64,000 nt of DNA, from assembly GCF_026151205.1 (NCBI RefSeq), contig NC_087072.1:20922103-20986102 (forward strand), given 5' to 3'. The stretch's first letter is position 1. Every line of letters begins with the position of its first letter. Both the position numbers and the translations under genes were made by a program. The notes below the pieces were generated by a model. It ran no database searches. It was not told where the DNA came from and saw nothing but the letters and a program-made list of their open reading frames with translations. Shown in pieces: positions 26,061-39,753 of the stretch. The stretch is from Bolinopsis microptera. Taxonomy: Eukaryota; Ctenophora; Tentaculata; Lobata; Bolinopsidae.

Positions 26061-26146
26061 TACAACCTACCAGGGACGAGCGCCGAGTTGACTCGTACGA
26101 CGGTCCAATATATGAGAACAGAATATTTTACGAGTCTCCCCCGTTA
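26061..26146 (-). repeat. Short structured repeat, full form, unit copy 2
   Basis: Same element as 12,870-12,952; core GAGTTGACTCGTACGACGG with one missing G and one extra A relative to the clean copies, as expected from read error. Confidence 0.65.
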
Positions 26147-28348
26147 ATCATTAAAAACAAAATTTTAGTAAAAACAAATTTAAATTTGGTATTTTATTAT
26201 AACATCAAAACATATCATATCCATAAAAATAAAGCCGCGCGTATTGGTTACTGCCTCAGTATGGTGAATAATTTTAAGGCTTGAAAGGTGCCCTGCGCCA
26301 TTTACAGAACATTATGCGGCGATCACATGTCACGAGGACCTGTTGAGCGCCAAATTTAATTTAAACTTTCTAGTATACGTACATCACTACGAGTTTACTC
26401 ATGCGTTTGGAATATAGAGTGCGGATTGCATGTAATTCATTCTTCATACTTAATCGGTTTTAAAGCTGTATATTTAGAGCTCTCACTATTGTTTGACTAT
26501 GAAAGCAGTACGTAATAATGGACAAAATACCGACGACAATACCAAGGACCCCGAGTGCCGCATTGATTTTCCGGATCCGTTTTACCGCAGGCTTATCCAC
26601 CATTTCCATGCCTGCATGTTAGTCCTGATAATATTTGTTTATCTCTAGCAAGCATTCTGTTAAGTTGGGAAGTGTCGTATTTATTATAGAAGAGCCAAGC
26701 CAAAACCTCCGCATTAACAATCTTTGTATCCATGGTTCGTTTATAAAACTAAATCATATAATAAGATTAGATCCCAATAGTCCCTAAGATGAACGGTATA
26801 ATCTTAGCTCATCGTTATTAAAATCCCCTAATGGATGAAATTAATCAAGTAATGATTCCCTTCAAACACAACTAAAACAACAAACAAATGCTGCTCCCAC
26901 CATTGGTGAGCAATCGTAGGGGGCATGCAGTTGGTTCAGATAACTCACACCACCGACGACATCGTCGAGAAATTATCAAATGATGATTGCGCCATACACT
27001 GGACAACATTTTATATTTTTTATTTTACAAGCAACTGGTGTCCCCTTTTGCCAGCCGTTTTTAGTCCAAGTACTGTCCCGTTTCTGGTCTCGATGCAAGA
27101 ACAACGGCAACTAAAAATTTTGTTTATATGCCAACATGGTAATTATTTTTATCACGTCGTAACTCCCCTATCATTGCACGAAATGGTTTTGTGGCGAAAG
27201 ACACAAATACGAAGCTCCGCACTCCCATGCGCGGCAGTGCTACAAAATGAAACAAATAATTATGACTATAGATTTATGAAATTTAAAACCTTTCAGAATT
27301 CTAACCAGTTAATGTAATATTTTTAAAATAACTTCACAATCGCTTTAGAAATTAGTATTATTTTAATAGTTAAGCTCGGCGCTGACATTATAATAAGTTG
27401 ACTATGCACGGCCGCGCTGATATTATAGAAATATATGATTGAGATCATGTTCGAGTAGTATAGAGTTTTGTAGTTTAATAACCTGCCAAGATGCGCCCGA
27501 GTTGAAACAAATATTTTATGAGTATCACCCGTTAATATATAGTAAAAAAGTATTTACATAATATATCTAATTTTTCAAGAGTTTATTATCGGATGTTTGA
27601 AGTTGACTAGTGTTTATATGATATTATTATTTTTTGCAATATGCAATATAAGCTACATTTTGTTTTTACTTAAAGTTGTTTTACTTACAATTTTTTTGTT
27701 TTATTAAAAATGTTGTTTACTTTATTTAATACGATTTTATCGACGCACACACTGAATTCTTTCGTTCAATTGCATTGCATGCAATCGCAGGTGCAACCTA
27801 AGATTTCTCAGATGGTTTTTTTATCGAACCATATTTCAAAAGCTTGTGGTCTGTTTGACATTTAAGGTCCTCCAGTCCCACACACGTACCAATGGTGGAA
27901 TCTTGCTCAAGCAACCGACCTTAGCTTGTCAAACCTTTTCAATTTGCAGGTGACACCATTTTTTTTTCACTATTATGCTCATGCTCCGACAGGCATAACA
28001 AGGGCTACTCCTTGGTTTTGAGCGCTATGATGTAGTTACTTACATGCTTTTAATTGGAGAATACACCTAATGGGTACATGACAATGTGACTATCATATAT
28101 TAATTCTTCAAGCTCAGATTAGGAATAGTCCGAAGAAGCGTTTTTAAACGACATTTCACAGTGAGACAATGGTGGTAAATTATCAGAGAAACCAGTTAAA
28201 AATCACACCTTTTTTCGTTAATTAATATTCGCTGAAACTTTTCAGGTTCTTAAAATTTACCAGTTGTAATATTAATTAGCAAAACACTAGTCTAACTATA
28301 CAACAGCTCACAAACTTCAATAACTTCAAACATCCCTAAAGAAAGGTA

Positions 28349-29241
28349 ATGACTGAAACTACTTCCAAGACCGTTTGAGCGCTAACCTCTAGCAGTTTGG
28401 ACCATCTCTACCACCACCTCGGCTATTTTAGATTAGGAAATCTGGTAGTTCTCATAGCCATAAGAGAAATCAATAAAGCTGACAGAATATCACATGGTAA
28501 TCATATGAAACCAAGCAGTTTGATGATATGGGATGATGGATTGTACGTGCTGACAAACTTTAGCAACTTAACGGGACGATATGTCTTGGAGAGCAAAACT
28601 GTTTCATATCACGTAATTTGTGTAACATCTCTTTCGGTGAGTATTTTTTCCCTCTGTTCTCTTAATGTTAGCAAAGCAACTCGCTCTCGCTTTTCGTTCT
28701 TCCTAGTACAAGAAATACGAAGTACTAGACTAGGCTACTTCATAGCAGTGTTTATTGCTAGCATCGCTGCCCAACTTGGATAACGATATCATGTATCAGG
28801 ATTGAATTCTATTATCAGTCCCGAAATATTGCGATGCACAATAGTTTCAAAGAAAGTGGAGCATCTGATGCGTATTCGTACCTCTATTTGTTTACATGTC
28901 ATCCCAGGATTTTATAAATCTGGGTTGTACGATTGGACTGCTTATCTATACATTTCGTAAAGCGAGAAAACTGAAACTGGAAACACTAGCGACCAAACTT
29001 GGGTAACATCAGTCGTGTGTTTTGATCTCTCTTCTGCCGTTTGGAATGAAAGTACATTCTTGCGAGTCAAGGAATTTCTAATGAACATTTCACAAGATTT
29101 TCAAGCTATCTAACAGTCCTAAATCCTTGCAACAAATCCAATAGTTGTACCTAATCACAATAAGAATTTTTCGTGCAATTTCGTTAGAAATCACTAAATC
29201 GTTTACAAGTTGTTCAGGGGATTGAATCAAGCTGCTACTGA
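28349..29241 (+). CDS. Rhodopsin-like GPCR, copy 3, frameshifted as read
   Basis: Third copy. The part from helix 1 to helix 4 is nearly readable in one frame from 28,397: GNLVVLIAIREINKADRIS, then LYVLTNF, then the helix 3 text SIFSLCSLNVSKATR. In helix 3 the class A consensus S-x-x-x-L-x-x-I-x-x-D-R-Y would place DRY where SKA is seen, and all readable copies agree on this. Stop TGA is at 29,239-29,241. The 893-base length, close to 3 x 297, fits an intact gene with a few read errors. Confidence 0.78.
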
Positions 29242-30195
29242 ACCAACCACGTAAAGTTCACAAGCGCATCGAATAAAATAAAATTGTATGATATTTAGCG
29301 AACGAGCCTGTGAACGTATACAATATTAATTATATCTGACATTAAACAAGCCTGAATACTTTTATTGAACCTCTGCGTTTTAGTATCTACCTAAATAACT
29401 ATCAGACAGAATATCAAGATAACTTTTCGCAATGAACCATGGTCGGACTCTTTGTTCATCAGTGCGTGAAAATATGAAATTATGACAATTGTAATCAAAA
29501 ATTGCTAATACCAGATCACATATTATCGTTATAATGTATTATTGTGAATGCAGTTCCCCTTTTATAAACTTCGAGGCCGATCCTTCAGAACGACCTAAAC
29601 TAAGACCCTAATCTGAACCCCAAAAAGATAATAACTACCATAGACCCACAAAATCTATAAATCATTAAAAAAAATGTCTTCGAGAGTTTACTGTAGATCA
29701 ACCTATCATAAGTAAGCACTCGAGGAACACTGCGACATTTCAACATCTATCTGTTATTAAGAAGCAGTATAACGCTCACAACCTCCCTGCTCTTCATCAA
29801 ACCTGTTCTTTATAAATTCTAACCTGGCAGAAGATTGTATTACACTAGGTGTATGTCTGAGTCAAATAACTATTCATAAGGGTCAGTAGATTTCATAATA
29901 GAACAAAAGCTCTTGCCCAGAATGGAAAATTGAATATTCATGATAATTCCTTCACTTTATGAGGCGAAGGTGGTCACTGCTTACAACCCAAATATGTGTA
30001 CGTGCCGTTTAACCAATTTGCTAATTCTATGTGTTATGAATTGTTTCTTCATATTCCAAATATGCAGAATTGATTACACATAATTTATGTTACAAACAAC
30101 ATATTTTAACTGGCTCGTCCTTAATCCTTCTAAGTAAGATTACTAAATTGAATTTGTAAATTATACATCACACTAATTATGTCAATCATAGTTTA

Positions 30196-30875
30196 CTCAC
30201 AATCTTAGTATCTCGCCATGAGGTGTAGAAAGCTTGGGTGTTGGACTCGCCACATAACACCTCCAGAAGAACGACTCTTTTTAGTTGGAGGTTCCCCGTC
30301 TTCGATGGCCTCTTCTGTTTTCCTCAACATACCCTCTTGATCTTAGTACCTGTTTTTAATTATTTAAATAATAATTAAGATAGTATCTTAAACATTTTCC
30401 AATCGAAGTTAATCTAAGAACTACAATTTGAGAATGTCCAGGAAGAGTCACCAACATGAAAATAAAATCAGTGTCCAAATGGCTCAATCAAAATGATAAG
30501 AAGTAAAAGTAGAACTCAAACAGAGCCATTGTAACTCGAATTATAACTGAACAAGACACAAATTGTCATGTACTACAAATTAAATACTTCAAAAATACCT
30601 CAAAAATACATGTCCAAAGTTCATATGACAGTATTTTATCTTAACAATGTTTGCAGCCTGAAACAGACAAATATCAAGGAGGGAGTCTTTAAAAGAAGAA
30701 CCTTGTGTAATAGCTTCCTCCAGTACAACTTCATCCATGTCACCGTTTTGTTGTTTCACATGTTGGACAAACATTGGGTAAAATTGGTAGACTAAGTGAC
30801 TGAAGTATGGTCGACCAGTGTTATCGAACGCTCGTTTTTTTTTCTCACCAATCTCGTCAAAACCTAGCACAGAAA
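30196..30875 (-). CDS. Putative two-exon gene end of unknown function, unit copy 3
   Basis: Best copy of this pair. An open frame of 93 codons covers 30,589-30,870 and includes FDEIGEKKKRAFDNTGRPYF, then HLVYQF, QNGDMDEVVLEEAI and KDSLLDICLF. The 3' block at about 30,196-30,345 has the EPPTKKSR-like basic text and a terminal stop. The pattern of acidic and hydrophobic residues looks like a folded globular domain rather than a chance frame. Family not recognised. Confidence 0.42.
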
Positions 30876-32165
30876 GAATCTATTAAGGGATTAATATACA
30901 TAAGCTCAAACAGGAGTGTAAAAAAATTTAAAAAATTGAAAATAATAAATATGAATGGCTTGGTTTACTGCTCTAAATCTAGATACCAAAATACTTATAC
31001 TACATACCTGACAAATCTGTTTTTTATTAAGACACAAAGACATTGGTTATCTGTGGGCGTTTGTATATCCAGTGCGTTCAATGATTTCTTTCATACCAAT
31101 TTGAACTGTTTTTTTAAGGATGGTTTGATACTGTTTTTGGCTCATATTGGGCCAAATAAATCATCCACTAAAGAATACTAACTACCAGTATGATGAACTC
31201 CCAGTTGTCATTGCTTCTAAAAGTAAATAAATGTAATTTACCAAAAATGAATAATTTCATTCTAGTTGGAACTAGCATCTAGCATGGATGAAATGGATAA
31301 TTCAGGTCTTTCTTTTTCACAACAGCTTCACCACGCTGATCTAGCAACTCAGCAACCTCACTATTTTGTAACTTCCCACCCTTCACAAAGTTCATTTTTT
31401 ACTAATTCGCAGATTTATAATCGGTCTGTATACTAAGTGTTTTAATGACCACATCCGAAGTGATTTGGATAAGAGGTCAAATAAGAGGTCCACATAGTTC
31501 CTGGACTATACTACCTCTCTGTCAATTACATACTCGACAACCGACACATCCTCCACCAACGTCAACTTTGCAACCACACTAAATTGTTAATAGTGCCAGA
31601 GGATCTGGGCCCAGACTGGTGTAACATAGCAACTACTTACACGTCGTCTTAGTTCGCCTCTCTCTCCCACCCAGCCAACCACTGAACGTTCATCAATGAC
31701 ACACCCCACAACACTTACAATCATCATCGACTAAACATTCTGATTCACCGGCATCCTCCATAAAACTGCCATACCCCAGAGGTAGTCAAAGCATCCCACA
31801 TTCTAACCTCTCGTGGCCAACCAGCACACCTATCTTTTAAATTTTTTTAAATCCGAAGGTTGATGAACTTGTTGAAGTGAATTAAGACGTCATTTCCATA
31901 CTTTAACCCGCTCCTATGACCCGACAAACTATTTAAACAATGATTTAGTCTGTCTAACATACGTACAATAACAAACTTACACAATAATTTTTTTAAAGTA
32001 TAATATTCCTTTTTGTAACTGCCACTAAAAGTCTTTTCTTCAACTCAAACGATTCTTCTTTGAGACGATTATTATACTTAACATCTTTATCCACTGTCTT
32101 AGTGGACCACAGTGCCTTTAAATCTCTTCAAAGCCGATCACCATCGAGATGATTTAAAAATACAC

Positions 32166-32594
32166 ATGACTATTTCAGGAATGGAGCCATGGGAAGGAGG
32201 AAACCAGCCGCCATCTGGAAATTCCTTGAACGAGACTGGACAGGACATGATCTGAGCTGGATTAGTGAAACCAGGCAAACAAAAAGTTTCTGATCTTTTT
32301 AAGAAATGTGAGTCAAAAAACCCCTCACAAGAGCAAGTAGATGAGATGGGAGAATGTTCGGTCATATTTTACGTATTGTTGACAATACAACCGCCAATGT
32401 ATCACTTGTTTTTGCTGTATCTATGAATGAAAAATTAAAGGCGATGCCGTATAAGTTGTCCCGCAAAAGTCCACCTTAAATTAAATGATGGATGACCTTA
32501 AAGATCGTAATTTTGTTATGAATATACTTTTAGTAGAATTGAATGATATAAAGGATATTGCCCACTGTAACCATTTTGGAGGAACCTTTTGTAG
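32166..32594 (+). CDS. Unknown small protein, unit copy 3
   Basis: Third copy. ATG near 32,166, TAG at 32,592-32,594. The length, 429 bases, is a multiple of three, although internal compensating indels remain. Same C-terminal end as in the other copies. Confidence 0.42.
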
Positions 32595-32879
32595 TTGTTT
32601 GCACAGTTAACGGTGTGAAGAAGATGTATTTTATTACCATGGTAAATTCGTTATACATACTCAAGTTTCGACACCTACTCTAGTTCGACACGTACTGTAG
32701 ATCAACAAACCCTAAGGTTTTTTTTAAAAATAAAATATTCAATCAATATACACATAATAAAGCAATGACCCTATATAAAATCAAACCCTTTAAGAATTCA
32801 AAAAATTCCCTTAACAATCAAAAATTTTTGAACCCTGGAAGCCTTGTTGGCTCCAAGTTAAGAATCTAGACTGTTTATA

Positions 32880-35600
32880 TCTACTAATGTTTATTACTCT
32901 CACCCACTGTCTCCCACGGAGAGAAATCACTGTTGTGGTTCTGAGGATATCAAAGCGAAGCGCTTTTCTATGTATCCTACAGCGTCTGAGTACCTCAGGC
33001 CAGTTGGTACTCCATCTACTGTCGCAGCCTTCTGTCCAGTCTTCTCAGCTCACCACCCATACCACCAGAAGTCGAGAACACTAAAGTGTGAATCTTCCTT
33101 TCTTTCTCCACTTCAAGATCCCTTGCACTTGTAAACATCGCTTTTTTCACATTTTCATGGGACAGTACATTGCGTATCGGTTTGCTTGCATTGGAGGGGC
33201 TGGGGCATGAAAATACCCCTACATCAGAAAAATGATGCCCATCATCTGAAGCATTTCCAAATCGATCTGCAGAAATGTCCAGCCGTGCTTGGTCTCCTAG
33301 ACTGTTCCCATTGTAACTGAGTAGACCTCAACTGGTAGAAGAACTGGCTCCTCCCTCACACCTTGCATTTCCAGTTTCTCATTTGTTTCTTGCAAAGTGT
33401 CTCTCTGCGAGTTGTGCCGCAGTGACAAATATCCACCAAGTTTGCAGATGAGCGCATGTTTGCTGAGTATTTCTGGCCACACGTACATGTTTTAGGCAGA
33501 CCCTTTTAAGTTCAGGTTGTATCTGAGAGCTATTGCATCTGAGGAACTTTGTTTATTCATCAGATTCCCAAACACTTTAAAGGTAGTGCTGTTAACCAAC
33601 ACTTGCCCCCTTTCTCAGCCGCAGTTGGAACATCAACTTTGCCAGTGGTTTTGACTCTCGAGCTCCTGGCGTATTCTCTTGTTTTTGTCGATAAAAGAGA
33701 TTTCGTTCTGTCGTTATCATCAGTTTTCCCATCCTTTACTTGTCTCCAGTCCTCTGTGTAGTGTCTATCTCTTGATAAAAGCTTCTTTAAAAGGGGTTTT
33801 GTGGCTCTACATGGAGAAATTGTAACTTCTCCCGGTCTGCCATTCCATCATAACTGGTATACCCAATCCTCCATATCTTGGTGAAGATCATTAATGTTCC
33901 TTAGTTCATCAGTGCAGCTAAACAGCCTGTTAATGATAGCTTGATAAACTCATCACGATGTATACTTGTTCTAGAGGAGTGAGCCTATCTGCAGCTCCTG
34001 GTTTAGTTCTGCAACACATAGTTCCATCTTTTACTAAATCCTACATGTATGTGCACTGTATGCTATTGAGTTCTCTTGATGCCTAATACTCACTTAACTG
34101 GTTTAAGATCCAACACCATTCTGACTTTTTCCTCATGATACCTCTTTTCCCTTGGTCTGTTCCGAGAAGGCTAGACCAGATATCGTCGACCATGCTTGTC
34201 CCACATTGACATCTGTAAATTGGTTCTCTTGCCTTCTCTTCGTGCTCAGGCTAACTATCACCCATTTTTTAAGAAGATTTAGGTTGATCCAAAGAGTGGT
34301 CCTTTATTACAGGAGGTTATCCCACCACTTCCTTATTGTCCCCCATTTTTCCCCAGCAGCAGAGTCATCATGCATACCAGATCTGAGTCACCTTTCTCTC
34401 ATGTTTCCAGCATCAATCAATGGTATTGTACCATAGGCATAAAATCCCATGGCAGTGGATCACCTTGTGTGGTCCCTTCTTCACTAAAAAGTGCTCATCT
34501 CCTCCTACAAAATGACAGTCTAGCAGGCATTCTGTAGGTGTTACATAATGTAAGTAGCAACTTCTGGACGAAACGATGTACATGTTTGTTGAGAGCAGCC
34601 GTCCTCTGTTTCAGCAAGTTTGACTGCATACTCTGCATCCACTAAGATGATAGCTTCAGTATCAGGGTCTTCAAAGCAGTCCTTGCATCATGGACTGCTG
34701 CTTCCACTCCTCCCTGAAGCCCAGGCACAAACTTGAATAGGAGCAGTGCTCCAACCAGATCTTACTGTAGGAGGTCATTACTGTTTTCCCTATTACCTTC
34801 TTAAAGACTTCACCTATTGCCTACTGGCCTGACTCCAGGCTTTTTATTCCAGGGGGCAAGTCGACAAGCTGTTCAAAGTGTCAACAGCGTTGGTAATCCA
34901 AATTCCGGACACATAGTTTCCTTGCTATCCCTGCTATGGCATAACAATAGTCCTCACACTTCTTACAAACTGTTTAGAACACAGTAGTCTCTTCCATGCA
35001 TCCGCATCCATCCCTGAAGTGCCCGCAAGCACCCTTTACTCTCTTTGCTGCTTGTCTTATCGATTCCCTCGTCAATACTGTCGATATAGACCGCTCATAC
35101 ACTCCTCACTGTGTCCCGCTCAGACAGCTTCCCTTTTATGCAGGTGATGCTTGGGAATGCTTCACTTTCAGCACTTTAAAATCATACATCTGGAGTAGGT
35201 TCAAGAATCCCGTGCATTTTCACCAATCCACCGCAATTGCAGCACTGACATTTCCTTTCAACATGAGACGAGTGAAGACTCTCTCAACATGGCCATGTTT
35301 TATTTTTCCCCTTCCCATCTCCTCTGATCTCCTGTCCTTCTCGCAGCAGCTTCCATCTAGCCTTACCTGCATCACAAAGCAAGTCTCTCTATCAACACTT
35401 CAGTGTGTTCCTTTGCTTTGACCTCTTTGAGGTTTCTTCTGCAACAGCATAGATGGCATTATCATCCAAAAGGGTGAGTCACTTATTCCCATAGCAACTG
35501 CCTGATGTGAAATTGTCGCCACTTTAGTCATTTCTTTCGATGAATGCTTTTCCTGCTGCCCCTGAGGGAAGCAAAAATATGTTTCTTCTCCATTTAACTA
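32880..35600 (-). mobile_element. Retroelement reverse transcriptase, unit copy 3
   Basis: Third copy. The post-RT Cys/His segment is clearest here (33,297-33,488, minus strand): WPEILSKHALICKLGGYLSL followed by RHNS and a TEPVLLPV-type block. In the related family this reads as C-x-C...HAL-C...GG...RHN, a putative metal-binding segment between the RT and the C-terminal nuclease-like part. Motifs A-C are also present, in several frames. Confidence 0.72.
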
Positions 35601-36301
35601 TAACACCATCTATTCCTCACATTTGTCAGAACCTTCCCAACTATTCCATGGCCTAATTTTAATCGAGATGGATCACTACATTATCATGATCTGGGAAACA
35701 GCACTCCTTGCCTCTTCTACCACCGTATACACGTCCATTGATGTTGTTTTTGTAAGGCATCTTTGTACATAGTTATTCATCCATGCTTTCACTCATATTG
35801 TCTTTGTATTCTGTTTTACGATCTATCAAGTCCAAGTCCTATGATGCCAGAGTGACAACTTTCGCACAGCAAAGCATCGTCATACTCTCACTTTAAGATC
35901 CGCAATTGGCAAGTCTCGGTAGTGTCCTCAAATCCTTGATTGCTTGAGAGACAGTTTTATTTGTTTCTTCTGGGTCTGTACATTGATCTAGATTAGCAAG
36001 CTTACTAGAATCGGTATTTTGTCTCAAACTGATTTAGATCTGTTTTCATCATTTCAACCCAAAAACGGGGACCACCACGTTTTCCGCGTCGATTACCAAC
36101 AGGAGCGTAGCTTATACCGCGTGACAGACCCACAGATGCGGGTCTCCTTAAACAAAGTGGATCCGAATTTGGGATCTGATGGAGTAATCTCGACACCGAG
36201 AGGGTTTTACTGAATATTTCCGTCTAACTCTATTGATTTAATATATATCACATTTAAATGTGCAATATAACAAAATTAACAAATTTTGTGTAAAAAGTTA
36301 A

Positions 36302-36989
36302 ATCAAATATGATGATAAATTAAGATTGAAACCCACATACAATCACTTAACAAAAAACTAAGCATGCCTTGTGGACGGGTACTACCGTAATTAAAGAAAT
36401 GCTTACCAAATAACTATATAAACAAATTTACCTTGACTCTCTTTGAATCTCATCTCGGTTTGCTATTTCTGTGGGAGGTAGTTCCCTAATATCCAGTTAA
36501 AACAACTATTTATTACTCAGAAAGAAATTTATAGATAATTCAATTCGGAGACCATAAAGGAATAACCAAATTCAAAACATGTGCTATGAGTTATACCGTT
36601 CTGCTCCCAACGTTTTGGGTTGCGATTTTTATTTTAAGAGTCTACCAAACCTCTATTTGAAAAACATAAATTACTAGCAGTAGATAACCATATAGACTAC
36701 TTTGCCTAATGTAATCTTTTAAGATAAATTAAGACAAGATTACCAATTTCACAATGTTCTCTTGTTTCACCATATCCTCATAGAAAGACAATATGTTAAT
36801 CACACCTTCTCCAACTAAACAATCATCTTAATAAATCAGTGTGGCTGTGGAATGAGGATTTTGTAAAATTGGCTCATTTAATTTTAATTTCCTCTGTTCT
36901 TCAGTTAAAATAAAATACAAAAGTCATTGATGAATGCCCAAAACAGGTATGGTGCTGAATGGAATGACAAAAATTTCACTGAATTCTAA
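36302..36989 (+). mobile_element. LINE 3' fragment, unit copy 3
   Basis: Third copy. Start with DDKLSWK-like text near 36,313, end TAA at 36,987-36,989. Same truncation point as copies 1 and 2 within the error of the sequence. Confidence 0.74.
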
Positions 36990-39268
36990 GTTAAAACACA
37001 ATATAATCCAGTATCGCAGGCTCGTGCCGCCAAACGACATTATCCCATGCATATACTTCTTTATTTTCAGCAGCTATAATGTTTAGCGCGCAAAGCACAA
37101 GGCCGCTAGCATTTTTACCGCATTAGTTTCCACTGATTTCCACAAATACCACAATACACATATGTTCCATTTGATTCTAATTGTTGCTGCTCCTAAACTG
37201 ATAATCTATAGACAGTTGACCTGCTCCCTATTAACCAACCGAACCACATTTTCGTCGAACCCTAAAATTACTAATACCAAATTTAAAACCCCACATATGC
37301 GTGTATAAGTCTCCAAATCTTTCTCTCTGCTCTCGGACTTTTGTCTTTTGAATAGAATCTGTAAACTGTTTGTATAAATTAACAAATAGTGATTTAACTT
37401 TGAGATAAACTAAAATATTATTATATTTTTTGCACCAATGTTCACCTAACTTAACGTCTCTCACTTGGACAACATCGCCGGCAACCACATTTTAAAGTAA
37501 AATGTATAACGATCATACTACAGTGCAGACTGGCGGTCACTATCCCCGTATAGTACTCAACGGAGGGGTAATCAGGGCTCGTGTTAATGAAAATAAGTAC
37601 GTGTCCTTCCACAATCCGCTTCTGTGGTGTCACACGTTATTGGGAACTGAGATTCGCTACGGTAACATATCTAGGAAGCAGTATATGCAAAGTAACTTAT
37701 GGTGACGAGGTGATAGGCAATAAGAAATTAACACATCTTGCTTTAACTTTATCCCGTCACCAATGGACTTATTAATTAACGGCTGTGGTGGTGTCATCGT
37801 TTGACTACTCAAACGTTCGCGTTGCGAATGCCGGCCCAACGAGGAAAAATCTTTTTACTTTGTATTTTAACCATTATAAAGATGATTAGTCGGATATAGT
37901 ACCTGAGTTTCAAACAGTCCCCGAACATAAAAAGCAAACATTTGATTTTTGTTTCGGCGACTGAATTGTTGATGGGCCGGCAAATATTGTTGTCGAGTAG
38001 TGTTGAATATATCAATTATAACATGATTATTGATTTAATATAGGAATTGTATATAACTATCTTTGACCAAGTTTAATGTATAAATGATGAATGCACACCC
38101 AGCACTGGGCGCGCGCGGCGGCTTTGATGTTAGCGGCTACAAGCTTAAAGCTAGGCATCTCATAAAAGCCCGCTCGCGTTCACAGTTCAGCGTACGGCTT
38201 TTCGTTTTTGATTTTTACAAATGACAAAGCAACTTTAATGATTATAATGGGAAATTATCGGATATTTATTATTCAATATGTATTGATTCTTCTTGGAAAA
38301 TAAAAAATTGTATTTTACTCAAATTGTATTTTTACTTAAATTCCATTTGGCTAGTTTTAGTTATTTTAAGGTTCCAACTCTGTCGAACTAAAGTGCTCAT
38401 GACTCAATTATGACACTTACCAAAGTTGCAAAAGAACTTCAACTGTCAAACAGAGTTTGAAATACTCCGATCTCAAGCAGCGATCACTTTAACGAAGCTT
38501 GAAATCTATTCGTTTGTTTGTTTTCCGCTGTCTCGTGTTTTGTTCAATTTATGGTGTGAATGTAATTGTTAAGATAGGTAAAATAATAAAAATTTAAATT
38601 AGCATTTACAAATGTACACAGAACGGTCCAAATCTAATTGCCACCAGCATTGTTGCGAGAAGCATTATTGGCTGCGCCGAAGCAGCCCAGTTAGTAGTGG
38701 CATCGCGCAAAACAACAAGCAAAAACATTTTTTGAAAGTAAAGATTTTATAGCTTTTTTCTGCTGATGACGATCACGTCATCAGAGGAAAGATTAATAAA
38801 ACAGTCAATAGTCGACAACCTTCTAAATGGACTTTACCACCCTCGCGGTAACATTACCGTAACTTTTTAACGTGTATTATATTATATAATGCTTTGGACA
38901 CGAAGGGAAACACATAACCTAAGGCGCGTTAAATTATTTATTATATAGTAGTGTTGAAAGTATTAAAATATATCAATGTCATTTTTCTAACAGTATACAG
39001 GTAATTTCAGCAATTGTACATTGTCTAGCTATTGTCTATATTATAAGGAATAGACACATTCGAAAAATTAATAAAACCACTCAATAGATACAAAATTTAA
39101 AATCTACAAATTACACATCACAACAAAAATTGTAATCACGTTGTGACACCACGTCGTTTCACGTGTAGTAGAGTTTTCTACGATCCAGGGGGAAATCGCG
39201 CATGTCGTGTGCGGCCGGGTCCATACAACGTATGACAATAAATCTCTACAGCGTATATTGTAAGTTTT

Positions 39269-39352
39269 ACAACCTACCAGGAACGACGCACGAGTTGGAC
39301 TCGTCGACGGTCCAATATATGGAACAGATATTTTACGAGTAACACCCGTTAA
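39269..39352 (-). repeat. Short structured repeat, full form, unit copy 3
   Basis: Same element, with core GAGTTGGACTCGTCGACGG identical to the clean flank copy B (47,004). This near-identity, despite the noisy context, shows that the repeat family is young or constrained. Confidence 0.65.
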
Positions 39353-39753
39353 TTAGTAAAACAAATTTTGTAAAACAAATTTAAATTTTGGTATTTTATT
39401 AATAACAATCAAAGACATATCATATCATAAAAAAATAAAAGCCGCGCGTTGGTTGACTGCCTCAGTATGGTGAATATTTAAGCTTGAAGGTGCCCTGCGC
39501 ATTTACAGAACATTATGCGGGCGATCACATGATCACGAGGACCTGTGAGCGCCAATTAATTTAAAACTTTCTAGAAAACGTACATCACTACGAGTTACTC
39601 ATGCTTTTGAATTATAGGAGTGCGGATTGTCAGTATTTCATTCATTCATACTTAAATCGGTTAAAGCTGTATATTTTAGAGCTCACTAATTGTTTTGAAA
39701 CTATGAAAGCAGAACGTAAATAATGTACAATATACCGACGACATTACCAAGGA

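Larger units (their letters stand above)
13358..26549 (+). repeat. Tandem 13.2-kb unit, copy 2
   Basis: Second full copy, same order and orientation of parts as copy 1. It carries a run of 23 G at 17,382-17,404 where copies 1 and 3 read a short ATGTAC-like stretch; this is probably a sequencing artefact. Indels relative to the other copies are at new positions, so they are not inherited from a common damaged ancestor. Confidence 0.95.
26550..39753 (+). repeat. Tandem 13.2-kb unit, copy 3
   Basis: Third full copy, same layout. Several frames are longest here; for example the start of the GPCR and the upstream minus-strand exon read through more codons than in copies 1 and 2. This makes it a useful reference when building a consensus by eye. 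Confidence 0.95.
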